NCBI RefSeq assembly: GCF_003732265.1
Contig: NZ_MOBK01000002.1
Coordinates: 62,001 to 126,000 of the forward strand
Source of the DNA: Pseudomonas brassicacearum
GTDB taxonomy: Bacteria; Pseudomonadota; Gammaproteobacteria; Pseudomonadales; Pseudomonadaceae
Direction: 5' to 3'
Length of the DNA stretch: 64,000 bases
Shown: in pieces, positions 54,402-63,964 of the stretch
Position numbering within the stretch: the stretch's first letter is position 1
Layout: each line of letters opens with the position of its first letter
Position numbers and translations under genes: made by a program
Notes under the pieces: generated by a model
What the model was told of the DNA's origin: nothing
The model's database searches: none
The model's input: the letters and a program-made list of their open reading frames with translations, nothing else

Positions 54402-54529
54402 ACAGGCGTGTGCCCATTGTCGAGCAGGCGCCTAACGCGCTAAGGTTCGGGTCCCCGACGCGCTTAATTTGCTGTGCTCCGCCGCGCGGGTTCGCTGGCG
54501 GCCGGCACCCGTGACCTGACGAGTAAACG

Positions 54530-55606
54530 ATGGCTGATTTACCGATCAACGACCTAAACGTCGCCTCCAACGAGACGCTGATCACTCCTGATCAGCTCAA
54601 GCGTGACATCCCCCTGAGCGACGCCGCCCTGCGCACCGTCACCAAGGGCCGCGAAGTCATTCGCAATATCCTGGATGGCACCGACCACCGCCTGTTCGTC
54701 GTCATCGGGCCTTGCTCGATCCACGACATCAAGGCTGCCCACGAATACGCCGAGCGCCTGAAGACGCTCGCCGCGGAAGTGTCCGATACCCTGTATCTGG
54801 TCATGCGTGTGTATTTCGAGAAGCCGCGCACCACCGTCGGCTGGAAAGGCTTGATCAACGACCCGTACCTGGACGACTCGTTCAAGATTCAGGACGGTTT
54901 GCACATCGGCCGTCAGTTGCTGCTGGATCTGGCCGAAATGGGCCTGCCGACCGCAACCGAAGCCCTCGACCCGATCTCCCCGCAGTATCTGCAGGACCTG
55001 ATCAGCTGGTCGGCCATCGGCGCGCGTACCACTGAATCCCAGACTCACCGCGAAATGGCTTCCGGCCTGTCCTCGGCCGTCGGCTTCAAGAACGGCACCG
55101 ACGGCGGCCTGACCGTGGCGATCAACGCCCTGCAATCGGTTTCCAGCCCGCACCGCTTCCTGGGCATCAACCAGGAAGGTGGCGTGTCGATCGTCACCAC
55201 CAAGGGCAACGCCTACGGCCACGTAGTGCTGCGCGGTGGCAACGGCAAGCCGAACTATGATTCGGTCAGCGTCGCGCTCTGCGAGCAAGCGCTGAACAAG
55301 GCGAAGATCAAGCCGAACATCATGGTCGATTGCAGCCACGCCAACTCCAACAAGGACCCGGCTCTGCAACCGCTGGTGATGGAGAACGTCGCCAACCAGA
55401 TTCTCGAAGGCAATCAGTCGATCATCGGCCTGATGGTCGAGAGCCACCTGAACTGGGGCTGCCAGGCCATCCCGAAAGACCTCGCCGACCTGCAATACGG
55501 CGTGTCGATCACCGACGCCTGCATCGATTGGTCCGCCACCGAAAACACCTTGCGCAGCATGCATGCCAAGCTCAAGGACGTGCTGCCCAAACGCGATCGC
55601 ACCTGA
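54530..55606 (+). CDS. Class I 3-deoxy-7-phosphoheptulonate synthase (AroF/G/H type)
   Basis: A 358-residue DAHP synthase of the class I-alpha, E. coli AroFGH type. The metal- and PEP-binding motifs VVIGPCSIHD, RVYFEKPRTTVGWKG, GARTTESQTHREMASG and VDCSHANSNKDP are complete. Feedback specificity (Phe, Tyr or Trp) cannot be read from sequence alone. It is monocistronic with a strong terminator. The class II isozyme is at 38961. Confidence 0.94.
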   Translation: MADLPINDLNVASNETLITPDQLKRDIPLSDAALRTVTKGREVIRNILDGTDHRLFVVIGPCSIHDIKAAHEYAERLKTLAAEVSDTLYLVMRVYFEKPRTTVGWKGLINDPYLDDSFKIQDGLHIGRQLLLDLAEMGLPTATEALDPISPQYLQDLISWSAIGARTTESQTHREMASGLSSAVGFKNGTDGGLTVAINALQSVSSPHRFLGINQEGGVSIVTTKGNAYGHVVLRGGNGKPNYDSVSVALCEQALNKAKIKPNIMVDCSHANSNKDPALQPLVMENVANQILEGNQSIIGLMVESHLNWGCQAIPKDLADLQYGVSITDACIDWSATENTLRSMHAKLKDVLPKRDRT

Positions 55607-55625
55607 TCACCGTTATAGCGCACAC

Positions 55626-55657
55626 AAAAACGCCAGGCTTAAACCTGGCGTTTTTTT
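55626..55657 (+). terminator. Rho-independent terminator
   Basis: AAAAACGCCAGG / CCTGGCGTTTTTTT with a six-base loop, 20 bases after the DAHP synthase stop and 15 bases before the convergent GNAT gene; bidirectional. Confidence 0.93.
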
Positions 55658-55672
55658 ATGCGTTCGTTTTGG

Positions 55673-55954
55673 TCACAGCTTGGCGGCGTGCCGCTGGTGA
55701 CGCTCCATGTAGCGCTCAACGTAGGAGCACGATGGGATGACGGTGTAACCCATTTCATCAGCGTACTCCAACGCCTTCTCGGTCAATGCCGCAGCGATGC
55801 CGCGTCCCCGTAGAGCGTTGGGCACGAAGGTGCGATAGATATCCAGGGTCTGTTTTCCCAGATCCATATAGGTCAGGTAGGCACGATGACCGTCCACATT
55901 GGTCTCGAACTGATGACCAGCCTGGTCATGGTGGATGGACAACGCCTCGCTCAT
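55673..55954 (-). CDS. Small GNAT-type N-acetyltransferase (YjdJ/Gtn10-like)
   Basis: A 93-residue acetyl-CoA-dependent transferase of the short GNAT group. RTFVPNALRGRGIAAALTEK is the acetyl-CoA loop and EYADEMGYTVIPSCSYVER the following helix and strand. GAGGAG precedes ATG 55954. Substrate unknown. Confidence 0.86.
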   Translation of the reverse strand: MSEALSIHHDQAGHQFETNVDGHRAYLTYMDLGKQTLDIYRTFVPNALRGRGIAAALTEKALEYADEMGYTVIPSCSYVERYMERHQRHAAKL

Positions 55955-56593
55955 CACTACTCCTCGCGGGTCTTGAATTCTGACCCCTACCTTACCGATG
56001 TTTTTCCGGCGAAGGAACATCTACGCCACCCCGTGCCAATGGACACCGAGAAGAACAGCACCGATCTCGCGCAACCGAGCACGTATCAAATAGTAGGCAC
56101 CATTGGCGAAAATGCTCAAGGTGCGCTCGTCATCATGCTCAGCCAGCGGGTGCTGCTCCGGGTACGCAGGGACGGCTCGACCGACGGTCTTTACGGGTCG
56201 CAAGCCTGAACATTGCCGGATATTGAGACATAAGACGAATCCGCCCTCTTAAAGTCACCTCTAGATGGATAAAGATTATGAGAGCCACTGCGCAAAATTC
56301 GAACAGAAGTATGGACGAACTCATTTAGCCAGACTTTAGCCAAGACTGAAAAAAAACCCCGTGAGTGCGCGGAACTTTTTTTGGGCGGCTCGCTCATCTC
56401 GGGCCTCGCAGCTGGATATTTTTTAAACAATGCAGTTAAAAGTTGCTCGAAAAAGAATCAACGCCTACAATTTTTTTTGCTTCTTGCTTTACGTCAGTTT
56501 ACTTACGAGTAGTAATGAGTAGTATGTACGCCGGCTATTTCCTCACTCTGAGGAGACAGCTAACTTAATAGAAAGTCCTTGAAGGGGAACACG
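55955..56593. other. Long noncoding region upstream of oprI
   Basis: About 640 bases. The first 250 contain short open frames on both strands with no recognisable family. The rest (56220-56593) is AT-rich with A and T tracts, as expected for the strong promoter of oprI, but I could not assign -35/-10 boxes with confidence. Confidence 0.5.
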
Positions 56594-56845
56594 ATGAACA
56601 ACGTTCTGAAATTCTCTGCTCTGGCTCTGGCCGCAGTTCTGGCTACCGGTTGCAGCAGCGCATCGAAAGAAACCGAAGCACGTCTGACCGCTACTGAAGA
56701 CGCAGCTGCTCGCTCCCAGGCTCGTGCAGACGAAGCTTACCGTAAAGCTGATGAAGCTCTGGCTGCTGCTCAAAAAGCACAACAGACTGCTGACGAAGCT
56801 AACGAGCGTGCTCTGCGCATGCTGGACAAAGCTAGCCGCAAGTAA
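56594..56845 (+). CDS. oprI: Major outer-membrane lipoprotein OprI
   Basis: An 83-residue murein-type lipoprotein. Signal peptide ends in the lipobox ATGCSS, and the mature part is one long Ala-rich coiled coil with repeats [20 protein letters not shown] and [19 protein letters not shown]. It ends in KASRK, whose C-terminal Lys can be linked to peptidoglycan. AAGGGGA precedes the ATG. Among the most abundant Pseudomonas proteins; codon use here is strongly biased. A terminator follows directly. Confidence 0.97.
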   Translation: MNNVLKFSALALAAVLATGCSSASKETEARLTATEDAAARSQARADEAYRKADEALAAAQKAQQTADEANERALRMLDKASRK

Positions 56846-56866
56846 TAATCCCTCGGGATTGTTATC

Positions 56867-56897
56867 AAGCCGACCCATTTTTTGGGTCGGCTTTTTT
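56867..56897 (+). terminator. Rho-independent terminator of oprI
   Basis: AAGCCGACCC / GGGTCGGCTT followed by a T tract. The 3' end of the group II intron on the other strand lies about 23 bases further on. Confidence 0.93.
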
Positions 56898-56919
56898 ATT
56901 GCCTGGTGTTTCCTGCCGG

Positions 56920-57594
56920 ATCGAGTAGGAGGCGGGGTTGCCCCCGCCGTCCTCTCACACCACCGTACATACGGTTCCGTATACGGCGGTTCCTGCCTAC
57001 TGACAAACAACGTCAGCGAGCTTGGTTCCGTTGATGTGTCGCCTGCGGTATCTAAGCGCCCAGACCGGCCCTCGGAGCTTCCGGCTCCTACCTCCTGATG
57101 GTCTCGACCCCCGCTACGCGGAGTTTCTGCTTTACGCCCCAACAGAGATCACACCCGACTATCCACTCATGGCAGGTTCAGCCCTTCATTACTCCGGTTT
57201 CGAGCAACTACTACGGCCTCTGCTGACTTCTGTCGCCCATCCCGTCATCTCGCGACGCCGGTAGCACGTGGCAGGCTAAACAGATCTCCCAGGGTAATTC
57301 GCGCGACCTTCCTGCTTATGCCTGTCGGATCTACGTCACAGCATTCCGTGCAAGTATTGGGCTTTGAAGATATTGGCCTTCTTACCCCGCTGCACCGCCT
57401 AATCCGCTTCCTGTTCGTCAGGCCAGCATTTTGCCTCGGGCTTCCTTCAGATTCGCAGTCACCCGCGACACCCTTGCCTCTGGCTAACACTTCCCCTTGC
57501 CGGGTGTGTAGAGGACTTTCACCTCCAAGTCACCAGCGTGGCCACCACAGCCAAGCTGGTTGCGCTTACGCGCAACGCGCCATGCCTGGCGCAC
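56920..57594 (-). mobile_element. ORF-less group II intron (about 675 bases)
   Basis: Read on the minus strand. The 5' end is GTGCGCCAGGCATGG at 57594 (consensus GTGYG). The 3' part has a canonical domain V (56959-56990) and domain VI (56923-56954), and the intron appears to end in AT at 56920. Domain IV should hold a reverse-transcriptase gene of 1.2-1.8 kb; only about 300 bases of frameless sequence are present, so the maturase is deleted. The 5' end sits five bases after the T tract of the ldt terminator, the insertion habit of bacterial class C introns. It could still splice or move if a full copy supplies maturase in trans. Boundaries are estimates from motifs. Confidence 0.78.
56923..56990 (-). 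ncRNA. Group II intron domains V and VI
   Basis: Domain V: lower stem ACCGCCGTA / TACGGTGGT, upper stem TACG / CGTA, tetraloop GAAC and a two-base TG bulge on the 3' side, exactly the catalytic domain V layout. Domain VI: GGCGGGG / CCCCGCC closed by GCAA, with a flanking helix containing an unpaired A in TCCTACTC that fits the branch point. Confidence 0.82.
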
Positions 57595-57598
57595 CAAT

Positions 57599-57630
57599 AA
57601 AAAACCCGTCGACGCGGTGTGCGTCGACGA
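57599..57630 (-). terminator. Rho-independent terminator of ldt, abutting the intron
   Basis: On the minus strand CGTCGACGC / GCGTCGACG (57629-57607) followed by a six-base T tract (57604-57599). The next bases ATTG form the 5' exon junction, and the intron begins at 57594. Confidence 0.9.
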
Positions 57631-57644
57631 GTTGTTTTCAAGCC

Positions 57645-58616
57645 TTACTGCAATGGATCGAGCGGTGCACTCGAGACCATCGGCGCAGTCCCATTAGGTA
57701 CCGCGATTTCCACCGGCAGACCATCTTCAGCGGCGACCACGTCACGCACCACATCCCAGTTCATGCGCAGGTTGTTGGTGATGTCTTCACGCTTGAGCAT
57801 CGCGTTGATCACCGAGGTGTGCTTGTCGACCACCGACGGGTTGCCATTGTCATCCAGCGGTGTGTGCGCTTCGAGATACACCTTGCCGCCACTCACGCCA
57901 AATTTGTACGGATCGTTGATGATCCGTACCGACGTGCCGACCGGCACCATGCCCGCCATTTCCAGCACGTTATTGTTGAACATGCGGAAGCAGCCGTGGC
58001 TGGTGCGCATGCCAATGCCGAATTTCTTGTTCGAACCGTGAATCAGGTAGCCCGGAGTGCCCAGGCTGAACTTGAACGGCCCCAGAGGGTTGTCCGGGCC
58101 GGCTGGCACCACATTCGGCAACGGATCCCCATCGGCGGCGTGCTCGGCCTTGATCGACGCTGGAGGGGTCCAGGTCGGGTTAGGCGTTTTCGCGGTGATG
58201 GTGGTGTGGGCGATTGGCGAACCCCAACCTTCGCGACCAATCCCCAGCGGGAACGTGTACACCACGTTCTTGCCTTTGGGGTAGTAGTAGAGGCGGTATT
58301 CAGCCAGGTTGATCACGATGCCTTCGCGCGGACCCGGCGGCAGGATGAAACGGGTCGGCAGAATGACTTCAGTGCCGGCGCCCGGCAACCATGCATCGAC
58401 ACCCGGGTTGGCCGCGATCATTTCCGTGTAGCCCAGGTCGTAAGCGGTACCAAGGTCGGCGAAGGTATCTTCGTACTTGGCCTTGATCACCTGTACCTGG
58501 CCGATGATGTCTTCACCGGGCGGTGGCAGGGGAAACTCCAATGCTGCAACTGGACCGGCCATACAAAGGGCGGCAAGAGACAGGCAGCGGGTGACGGCAG
58601 GAAAACGCGGCAACAT
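57645..58616 (-). CDS. L,D-transpeptidase with LysM-like domain (YkuD)
   Basis: A 323-residue periplasmic enzyme that forms or exchanges 3-3 peptidoglycan crosslinks or anchors lipoproteins. Signal peptide (1-20, GPVAA), LysM-like segment (about 35-85, ADLGTAYDLGYTEMIAANPG), YkuD domain (about 90-235) with HGSNKKFGIGM and the catalytic Cys in SHGCFRMFN. ATG 58616 has AAGGA upstream; ATG 58634 is also possible. Proximity to oprI suggests a link with lipoprotein attachment. Confidence 0.9.
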   Translation of the reverse strand: MLPRFPAVTRCLSLAALCMAGPVAALEFPLPPPGEDIIGQVQVIKAKYEDTFADLGTAYDLGYTEMIAANPGVDAWLPGAGTEVILPTRFILPPGPREGIVINLAEYRLYYYPKGKNVVYTFPLGIGREGWGSPIAHTTITAKTPNPTWTPPASIKAEHAADGDPLPNVVPAGPDNPLGPFKFSLGTPGYLIHGSNKKFGIGMRTSHGCFRMFNNNVLEMAGMVPVGTSVRIINDPYKFGVSGGKVYLEAHTPLDDNGNPSVVDKHTSVINAMLKREDITNNLRMNWDVVRDVVAAEDGLPVEIAVPNGTAPMVSSAPLDPLQ

Positions 58617-58718
58617 CCGGAAAGTCCTTCGCATGATCGACAAGGGTATAAAAACGCGATTGTACACCGCCGCCCGGAATTTCGGGGAGTTGGCCGATAG
58701 CACGCTATCTTTTAGGCG

Positions 58719-59012
58719 TTAGAGCTCGAAACGCAGCTCTGGCCAGATCGGCGAGGTGCCGCGCTTTTGTGATTCCAGGATGGCCCGGCACAGCGAGCAC
58801 AGGCGTTGGTCCTGGAACACCCGACGCTCCACACTCGACCAGCGTGGTTGTGCCGGCAGCAGGCTGCCGCACAAGGTTCGGTCCGCCGAGCCGCCCAGTT
58901 CCAGTTGACGGGTTACCAGATGCACCCGCACTTCCTGGCAGGCGAACAGATCCAGCTGTTCGTCAGGCTCGATCAGTTGGTAGGCAAAAAGTGACCAGGC
59001 AGGACGCGGCAT
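58719..59012 (-). CDS. Conserved hypothetical protein with CxxC motif
   Basis: A 97-residue soluble protein. MPRPAWSLFAYQLIEPDEQ begins it and RLCSLCRAILESQKRG gives a CxxC pair; two more cysteines are at LFACQEV and RTLCGSL, so metal binding is possible. The stop is 102 bases upstream of the ldt start. No known domain recognised. Confidence 0.7.
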   Translation of the reverse strand: MPRPAWSLFAYQLIEPDEQLDLFACQEVRVHLVTRQLELGGSADRTLCGSLLPAQPRWSSVERRVFQDQRLCSLCRAILESQKRGTSPIWPELRFEL

Positions 59013-59069
59013 CGGGGGCTCCAAATCGGGGGCCGCCACCTTAGCCGAAAGCCTGCGCCTAGAAAAGGG

Positions 59070-59675
59070 TCATAACAGCGGTTTTAGCGTAGGCCAGACA
59101 TTATCCAGCAACTTGTCCTGAGCCCCGGCCGCCGGGTGTATGCCGTCAGCCTGCATCAAGTCCGGATGACCGCCGACGCCGTCGAGGAAAAACGGCACCA
59201 GCGCGATGTTTTTCTCGGCGGCCAGCGTGCTGTAGACCTTGGCAAAGGCTTCGGTGTAACGAACGCCATAATTGGGGGGCAGTTGCATGCCCAATAGCAG
59301 AACCTTGGCACCGCTTGCGCGAGAGCTGTCGATCATTGCCGCAAGGTTTTGTTGCAATTGAGTCGGAAGCAATCCACGCAGCCCGTCATTGCCACCCAAC
59401 TCGAGGATGACGAGTTCCGGTTTATGCTCTGCAAGCAGCGCAGGCAGGCGCGCCTGGCCTCCGGCACTGGTGTCGCCACTGATGGAGGCGTTGACCACTT
59501 TATCGTCGAAACCTTCGTGCTTGAGCCGTTGTTCGAGCAGTGAGACCCACCCCAGCCGGGTATCCAGTCCGAAACCCGCGCTGATACTATCGCCAACGAT
59601 CAGGACAGTACCCGCCGCTGCGTTCTGGGCCATGCACATCAAGGCCAGGCCAGCACTCAAAAACCACACACGCAT
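59070..59675 (-). CDS. tesA: Multifunctional esterase TesA (SGNH hydrolase)
   Basis: A 201-residue periplasmic thioesterase/arylesterase/lysophospholipase. Signal peptide 1-22 (CMAQNAAAG), nucleophile Ser in GDSISAGFG, oxyanion Gly and Asn in LGGNDGL, and the catalytic pair in DGIHP. ATG 59675 has GGAG six bases upstream. Divergent from the ABC gene with ten bases between starts; this tesA-ABC pair is conserved in proteobacteria. Confidence 0.95.
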   Translation of the reverse strand: MRVWFLSAGLALMCMAQNAAAGTVLIVGDSISAGFGLDTRLGWVSLLEQRLKHEGFDDKVVNASISGDTSAGGQARLPALLAEHKPELVILELGGNDGLRGLLPTQLQQNLAAMIDSSRASGAKVLLLGMQLPPNYGVRYTEAFAKVYSTLAAEKNIALVPFFLDGVGGHPDLMQADGIHPAAGAQDKLLDNVWPTLKPLL

Positions 59676-59685
59676 CGGATTCTCC

Positions 59686-60369
59686 ATGGGCGCAAGCATT
59701 CTCACCGCGAAGAACCTCAGCAAAGTGGTTCCCAGCGCGGAAGGTGAACTGACTATCCTGCACGAACTCAGCCTGGAACTGAACAAGGGCGACAGCCTGG
59801 CCATCGTCGGCGCGTCCGGTTCCGGCAAATCCACCCTCCTCGGCCTGCTCGCCGGGCTCGACCTGCCCAGCAGCGGCGAAGTCACGCTGGCCGGGCAAGG
59901 GCTGAGCACCCTCGATGAAGATCAACGCGCGCGCATTCGGGCCGAGCATGTCGGTTTTGTGTTCCAGTCCTTTCAGTTGCTCGACAGCCTCAACGCCCTG
60001 GAAAACGTCATGTTGCCGCTGGAACTCGATGGCCGCAAAGACGCTCGCGAGCGTGCCACCGAGTTGCTGCAACGGGTCGGCCTGGGCCAGCGCCTGACCC
60101 ATTCACCGCGCCAGCTCTCGGGGGGTGAACAGCAACGTGTAGCGATTGCCCGGGCGTTTGCCGCCGAACCCGACGTGCTGTTCGCCGATGAACCGACCGG
60201 CAACCTCGACAGCCACACCGGGGAGCGCATCAGCGACCTGTTGTTCGAACTCAATCAGGAACGCGGCACGACGCTGGTACTGGTGACCCACGACGAACGC
60301 CTGGCACATCGCTGCCGGCGCCTGATCCGCCTTGAAGCCGGCCTGCTGGTCGCCCCACTGGAGCCTTGA
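59686..60369 (+). CDS. ABC transporter ATP-binding protein (YbbA/LolD type)
   Basis: A 227-residue ATPase. Walker [11 protein letters not shown]-loop FVFQSFQLL, signature LSGGEQQR and Walker [13 protein letters not shown] are intact. It partners the FtsX-type permease whose start overlaps this stop (TGATG). E. coli YbbA-YbbP is linked to tesA in the same way; substrate unknown. Confidence 0.93.
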   Translation: MGASILTAKNLSKVVPSAEGELTILHELSLELNKGDSLAIVGASGSGKSTLLGLLAGLDLPSSGEVTLAGQGLSTLDEDQRARIRAEHVGFVFQSFQLLDSLNALENVMLPLELDGRKDARERATELLQRVGLGQRLTHSPRQLSGGEQQRVAIARAFAAEPDVLFADEPTGNLDSHTGERISDLLFELNQERGTTLVLVTHDERLAHRCRRLIRLEAGLLVAPLEP

Positions 60370-62873
60370 TGGCACGCCTGCCGCTGTTGCGCCTGTTCAG
60401 TCTTGCCATCCGCCAACTGCTGCGCGATGCCCGCGCCGGTGAATTGCGCGTGCTGTTCTTCGCCTTGCTGGTGGCTGTGGCGGCGAGTACCGCCATCGGC
60501 TACTTCGGTGCCCGCCTGAACGGCGCCATGATGTTGCGCGCCACCGAGTTTCTTGGCGCCGACCTGTTGCTCGAAGGCAGCTCACCGGCGCGACCCGAAC
60601 AGATCAAAAGCGGCACGGAACTGGGGCTTGAACACGCTCAAGTGGTGGAGTTCTCCAGCGTCATCGCCACCGATAACGGCATTCAACTGTCCAGCATCAA
60701 AGCGGCTGACGCGGTCTATCCACTGCGCGGCGAACTGAAAAGTGCCCCGGCGCCTTTTGCCCCGGAAGAACCCGGCGGCGGACCGAAACCCGGAGAGGCC
60801 TGGGTCGAGGCACGACTGCTGACGGCGCTGGATCTGAAGATCGGCGACAGCATCGACGTCGGCATGAAAACCCTGAAACTGGCGCGCGTCCTGACCTACG
60901 AACCCGACCGGGCCGGCAACTTCTATAGCCTCACGCCACGGGTGCTGATCAACCTCCGCGACCTCGCCGCCACCGGCGTGGTGCAACCCGGAAGTCGGGT
61001 CAGTTACCGCGAATTGTGGCGCGGCAAAGCCGAGGCACTGGAAACCTATCGCCAACTGATCAAGCCAGGCCTGGCCGCCAACCAGCGCCTGCAGGATGCC
61101 CGCGACGGCAATCGGCAAATTGGCGGCGCGCTGGGCAAGGCAGAGCGTTACCTGAACATGGCGAGCCTGGTCGCGGTCCTGTTGTCCGGCGTGGCGGTAG
61201 CGCTGTCGGCCACGCGCTTCGCCACGCGCCGCTTCGATGCCAGTGCGCTGCTGCGCTGTCTGGGCCTGTCACGCCGGGAAACCATGGTGTTGTTCAGTTT
61301 GCAGCTGGCGGTCCTCGGGTTGCTCGCCAGCCTCAGTGGCGCCCTCCTCGGCTGGCTGGCACAGCTTGGATTATTCGCGCTGCTGCATGATTTGCTGCCG
61401 ACCGATGTACCGCCCGGTGGCCTGCTGCCGGCCATCGCCGGGATCGGCACCGGGTTGGTGGCACTGGCCGGATTCGCCCTGCCACCGCTGGCCGCGCTCG
61501 GTCGCGTGCCACCCTTGCGCGTGTTGCGCCGGGACATGTTGCCGATTCCGTCCAGCACCTGGATGGTCTATGGCGCCGCCCTCGGCGCGCTCGGCCTGAT
61601 CATGTGGCGCCTGAGCCTCGACCTGGTGCTGACCTTCGCCTTGCTCGGCGGGGGCGTGATCGCCGCGCTGGTGCTCGGTGGCTTGCTCTTGCTGCTGCTC
61701 AAAAGCCTGCGTCGGCTGCTGGCCCGCGCTTCGCTGCCCTGGCGCCTCGGGCTGGGCCAACTGCTGCGCCATCCACTGGCCGCAGCGGGACAAGCCTTGG
61801 CCTTCGGCCTGATTCTGCTGTCCATGGCGCTGATCGCATTGCTCAGGGGCGAACTGCTGGACACCTGGCAGAACCAGTTGCCGAAAAACGCACCGAATTA
61901 TTTTGCGCTGAACATTCTGCCGGCGGACAAACAGGCCTTTACCGATCGCCTGATTCAACTGTCGGCGCAGTCCGCACCGCTCTACCCGGTGGTGCCGGGT
62001 CGACTGATCAGCATCAATGGCGAGCCGGTGCAGGACATCGTCAGCAAGGATTCGGCGGGGGATCGAGCGATCCAGCGCGACCTTAGCCTGACATGGGCGG
62101 CGGACTTGCCGGCGGGCAACAAACTCACGGCGGGCAACTGGTGGACCGAGCAAACACCGGACGAGGTTCCCGGTGTGTCGGTTGAAGGCAAAGTGGCCGA
62201 AAGCCTGAAGCTCAAGCTCGGCGATCACCTGGTGTTTACCGTCGGCGGAGTCAATCGTGAAGCGAAGGTCACCAGCCTGCGAGAGATCAACTGGGACAAC
62301 TTCCAACCGAATTTCTTCATGATCTTCCAGCCCGGCACCTTGAAAGATTTGCCGGCGACTTACCTGACCAGTTTCTATCTGGCGGCCGGACACGATCAGC
62401 AGATTGTCGATCTCTCCCGCAGCTTCCCGGCAGTAACCATTCTGCAAGTCGAAGCCTTGCTGGAACAGCTGCGCAGCATCCTCGCCCAGGTCACGCTGGC
62501 GGTGGAATATGTGCTGTTGTTTGTACTCGCGGCGGGGATGGCGGTGTTGTTTTCCGGCCTGCAAGCGACACTCGATGAACGCATTCGCCAAGGCGCCCTG
62601 TTGCGCGCGCTGGGGGCCGAACGGCAGTTGCTGGTGAAGGCCCGGCGGATCGAGTTCGGTTTGCTCGGCGCGGTCAGCGGCTTGTTGGCGGCACTGGGTT
62701 CGGAACTGGTGAGCCTGGTGCTTTACCGCTACGCCTTCGACCTGCCGTGGCACCCGCATCCATGGTTGCTCGTGCTGCCGGTGATCGGCGCGGTGCTGAT
62801 TGGCGGCGCCGGGGTGTTCGGTACGCGTCGTGCGTTGAACGCCAGCCCCCTGACAGTGTTGCGCGAGGGTTGA
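60369..62873 (+). CDS. YbbP-like ABC transporter permease (FtsX/MacB type)
   Basis: An 834-residue inner-membrane permease with about ten helices, one near the N-terminus ([16 protein letters not shown]), four in the middle (about 260-480) and four at the C-terminus, with two large periplasmic domains between, as in YbbP. FtsX domains occur at about 255-370 and 710-825. Likely extrudes or rearranges lipids or lipoproteins with the ATPase encoded upstream. Confidence 0.92.
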   Translation: MARLPLLRLFSLAIRQLLRDARAGELRVLFFALLVAVAASTAIGYFGARLNGAMMLRATEFLGADLLLEGSSPARPEQIKSGTELGLEHAQVVEFSSVIATDNGIQLSSIKAADAVYPLRGELKSAPAPFAPEEPGGGPKPGEAWVEARLLTALDLKIGDSIDVGMKTLKLARVLTYEPDRAGNFYSLTPRVLINLRDLAATGVVQPGSRVSYRELWRGKAEALETYRQLIKPGLAANQRLQDARDGNRQIGGALGKAERYLNMASLVAVLLSGVAVALSATRFATRRFDASALLRCLGLSRRETMVLFSLQLAVLGLLASLSGALLGWLAQLGLFALLHDLLPTDVPPGGLLPAIAGIGTGLVALAGFALPPLAALGRVPPLRVLRRDMLPIPSSTWMVYGAALGALGLIMWRLSLDLVLTFALLGGGVIAALVLGGLLLLLLKSLRRLLARASLPWRLGLGQLLRHPLAAAGQALAFGLILLSMALIALLRGELLDTWQNQLPKNAPNYFALNILPADKQAFTDRLIQLSAQSAPLYPVVPGRLISINGEPVQDIVSKDSAGDRAIQRDLSLTWAADLPAGNKLTAGNWWTEQTPDEVPGVSVEGKVAESLKLKLGDHLVFTVGGVNREAKVTSLREINWDNFQPNFFMIFQPGTLKDLPATYLTSFYLAAGHDQQIVDLSRSFPAVTILQVEALLEQLRSILAQVTLAVEYVLLFVLAAGMAVLFSGLQATLDERIRQGALLRALGAERQLLVKARRIEFGLLGAVSGLLAALGSELVSLVLYRYAFDLPWHPHPWLLVLPVIGAVLIGGAGVFGTRRALNASPLTVLREG

Positions 62874-62907
62874 TAGACTCGAACCTTGCCCATTACAAGA
62901 AGTAGCC

Positions 62908-63405
62908 ATGAGCCGTTATCGTCCACCCCGCCCCGCTGGCACCGCGCTGATCACCCCCGAAGGTGAAGCGCGGATGCGGGCCGAGTTTCATGAACTTTGG
63001 CATGTACGGCGACCGCAGGTAACGCAGTCGGTGAGCGAGGCTGCGGCGCAGGGTGATCGTTCCGAGAACGCGGAATACACCTACGGCAAAAAAATGCTGC
63101 GCGAAATCGACAGCCGTGTGCGCTTTCTCACCAAACGGCTTGAAGCGTTGAAGGTGGTCAGCGAAAAGCCCAGCGATCCGAACAAGGTCTATTTCGGCGC
63201 TTGGGTCACGATTGAAGACGAAGACGGCAAAGAGTCGCGCTATCGCATTGTCGGCCCGGATGAGCTGGACCTGAAACTGGGGCTGATCAGCATCGATTCA
63301 CCCCTCGCCCGGGCGCTGATCGGCAAGGCGCTGGACGCCGAAGTTCGGGTCCAGACGCCGACCGGTGAGCAATGCGTGTACATCGTGGCGATTGAGTATC
63401 CGTAA
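62908..63405 (+). CDS. greB: Transcription elongation factor GreB
   Basis: A 165-residue Gre factor that stimulates RNA cleavage in backtracked polymerase. The coiled-coil tip carries the acidic pair in [15 protein letters not shown], with the C-terminal FKBP-like domain after it. A separate GreA-like paralogue is encoded at 49510. Confidence 0.95.
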   Translation: MSRYRPPRPAGTALITPEGEARMRAEFHELWHVRRPQVTQSVSEAAAQGDRSENAEYTYGKKMLREIDSRVRFLTKRLEALKVVSEKPSDPNKVYFGAWVTIEDEDGKESRYRIVGPDELDLKLGLISIDSPLARALIGKALDAEVRVQTPTGEQCVYIVAIEYP

Positions 63406-63408
63406 ACC

Positions 63409-63717
63409 TTAGCGCCGGGTTATCAGGCCTTGTCGGGCAACGCGGGTCAGTTGTTTGATCACTTCTGGCGCGTCTTCGAGGCTCGGTGATTGAATCACCG
63501 CCAGGTCAAAGCTGTCGCTGGCAAATCGAGCCAGTGATTCGCCGTCTTCGACAAACTGGATCAGGAAGGCTGCAGGCCCGCCGGTACGACGTGGCCAGCC
63601 ATCGAGGTAACGCAGCAGCGTCGGCTGATGTTTACCGCCAAGCAGGATTTTTGGATTGCGCTGGGTGAGATGTGCCGTGATCGGCGCGGGACGTACTACG
63701 GGGCTAAGTGCGTTCAT
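63409..63717 (-). CDS. Conserved hypothetical protein
   Basis: A 102-residue protein starting MNALSPVVRPAPITAHLT. A central GGKHQPTLLRYLDGWPRRTG segment and a C-terminal helical half are visible. No known domain. ATG 63717 is chosen over ATG 63738. Its stop lies 3 bases after the convergent greB stop. Confidence 0.65.
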   Translation of the reverse strand: MNALSPVVRPAPITAHLTQRNPKILLGGKHQPTLLRYLDGWPRRTGGPAAFLIQFVEDGESLARFASDSFDLAVIQSPSLEDAPEVIKQLTRVARQGLITRR

Positions 63718-63920
63718 CAAGTCGTGTCTCTGCCTCAAAATTCTGCATGGCAGGTGAGAGGCAACACCGAACCAGCGCTTTAGCGGTATTTCGAAGCCTG
63801 TTTCAAGCTTCTATCGGCAACTGGATGAGTCACCTGGCGCCCCGCAAGTAGCTGTTTAAATCGGCGCATGGGCAACATCCTAGAGAAGCTGACCGGACAG
63901 TGTCAAGAATGACGCGCAAC

Positions 63921-63948
63921 AAAAAGGCCCGCGCAATGCGGGCCTTTT
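63921..63948 (-). terminator. Rho-independent terminator for the right-edge gene
   Basis: GGCCCGC / GCGGGCC with T tract on the minus strand (63925-63921) and a shorter one on the plus strand. It follows the partial gene at the right edge by 16 bases. Confidence 0.85.
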
Positions 63949-63964
63949 CGTTGAGCCAGAGCGG

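Noticed and set aside
56021..56203. 60-codon minus-strand frame upstream of the GNAT gene
   Set aside because: No ribosome site, no recognised family and a competing plus-strand frame; kept as noncoding.
57245..57490. 81-codon minus-strand frame as a possible maturase fragment
   Set aside because: No reverse-transcriptase motif such as YADD; the sequence corresponds to ribozyme domains I-III of the group II intron.
61371..62909. Long antisense open frame (512 codons) under the ABC permease
   Set aside because: Gln/Arg-rich low-complexity shadow without motifs; the sense strand encodes a clear FtsX-type permease.
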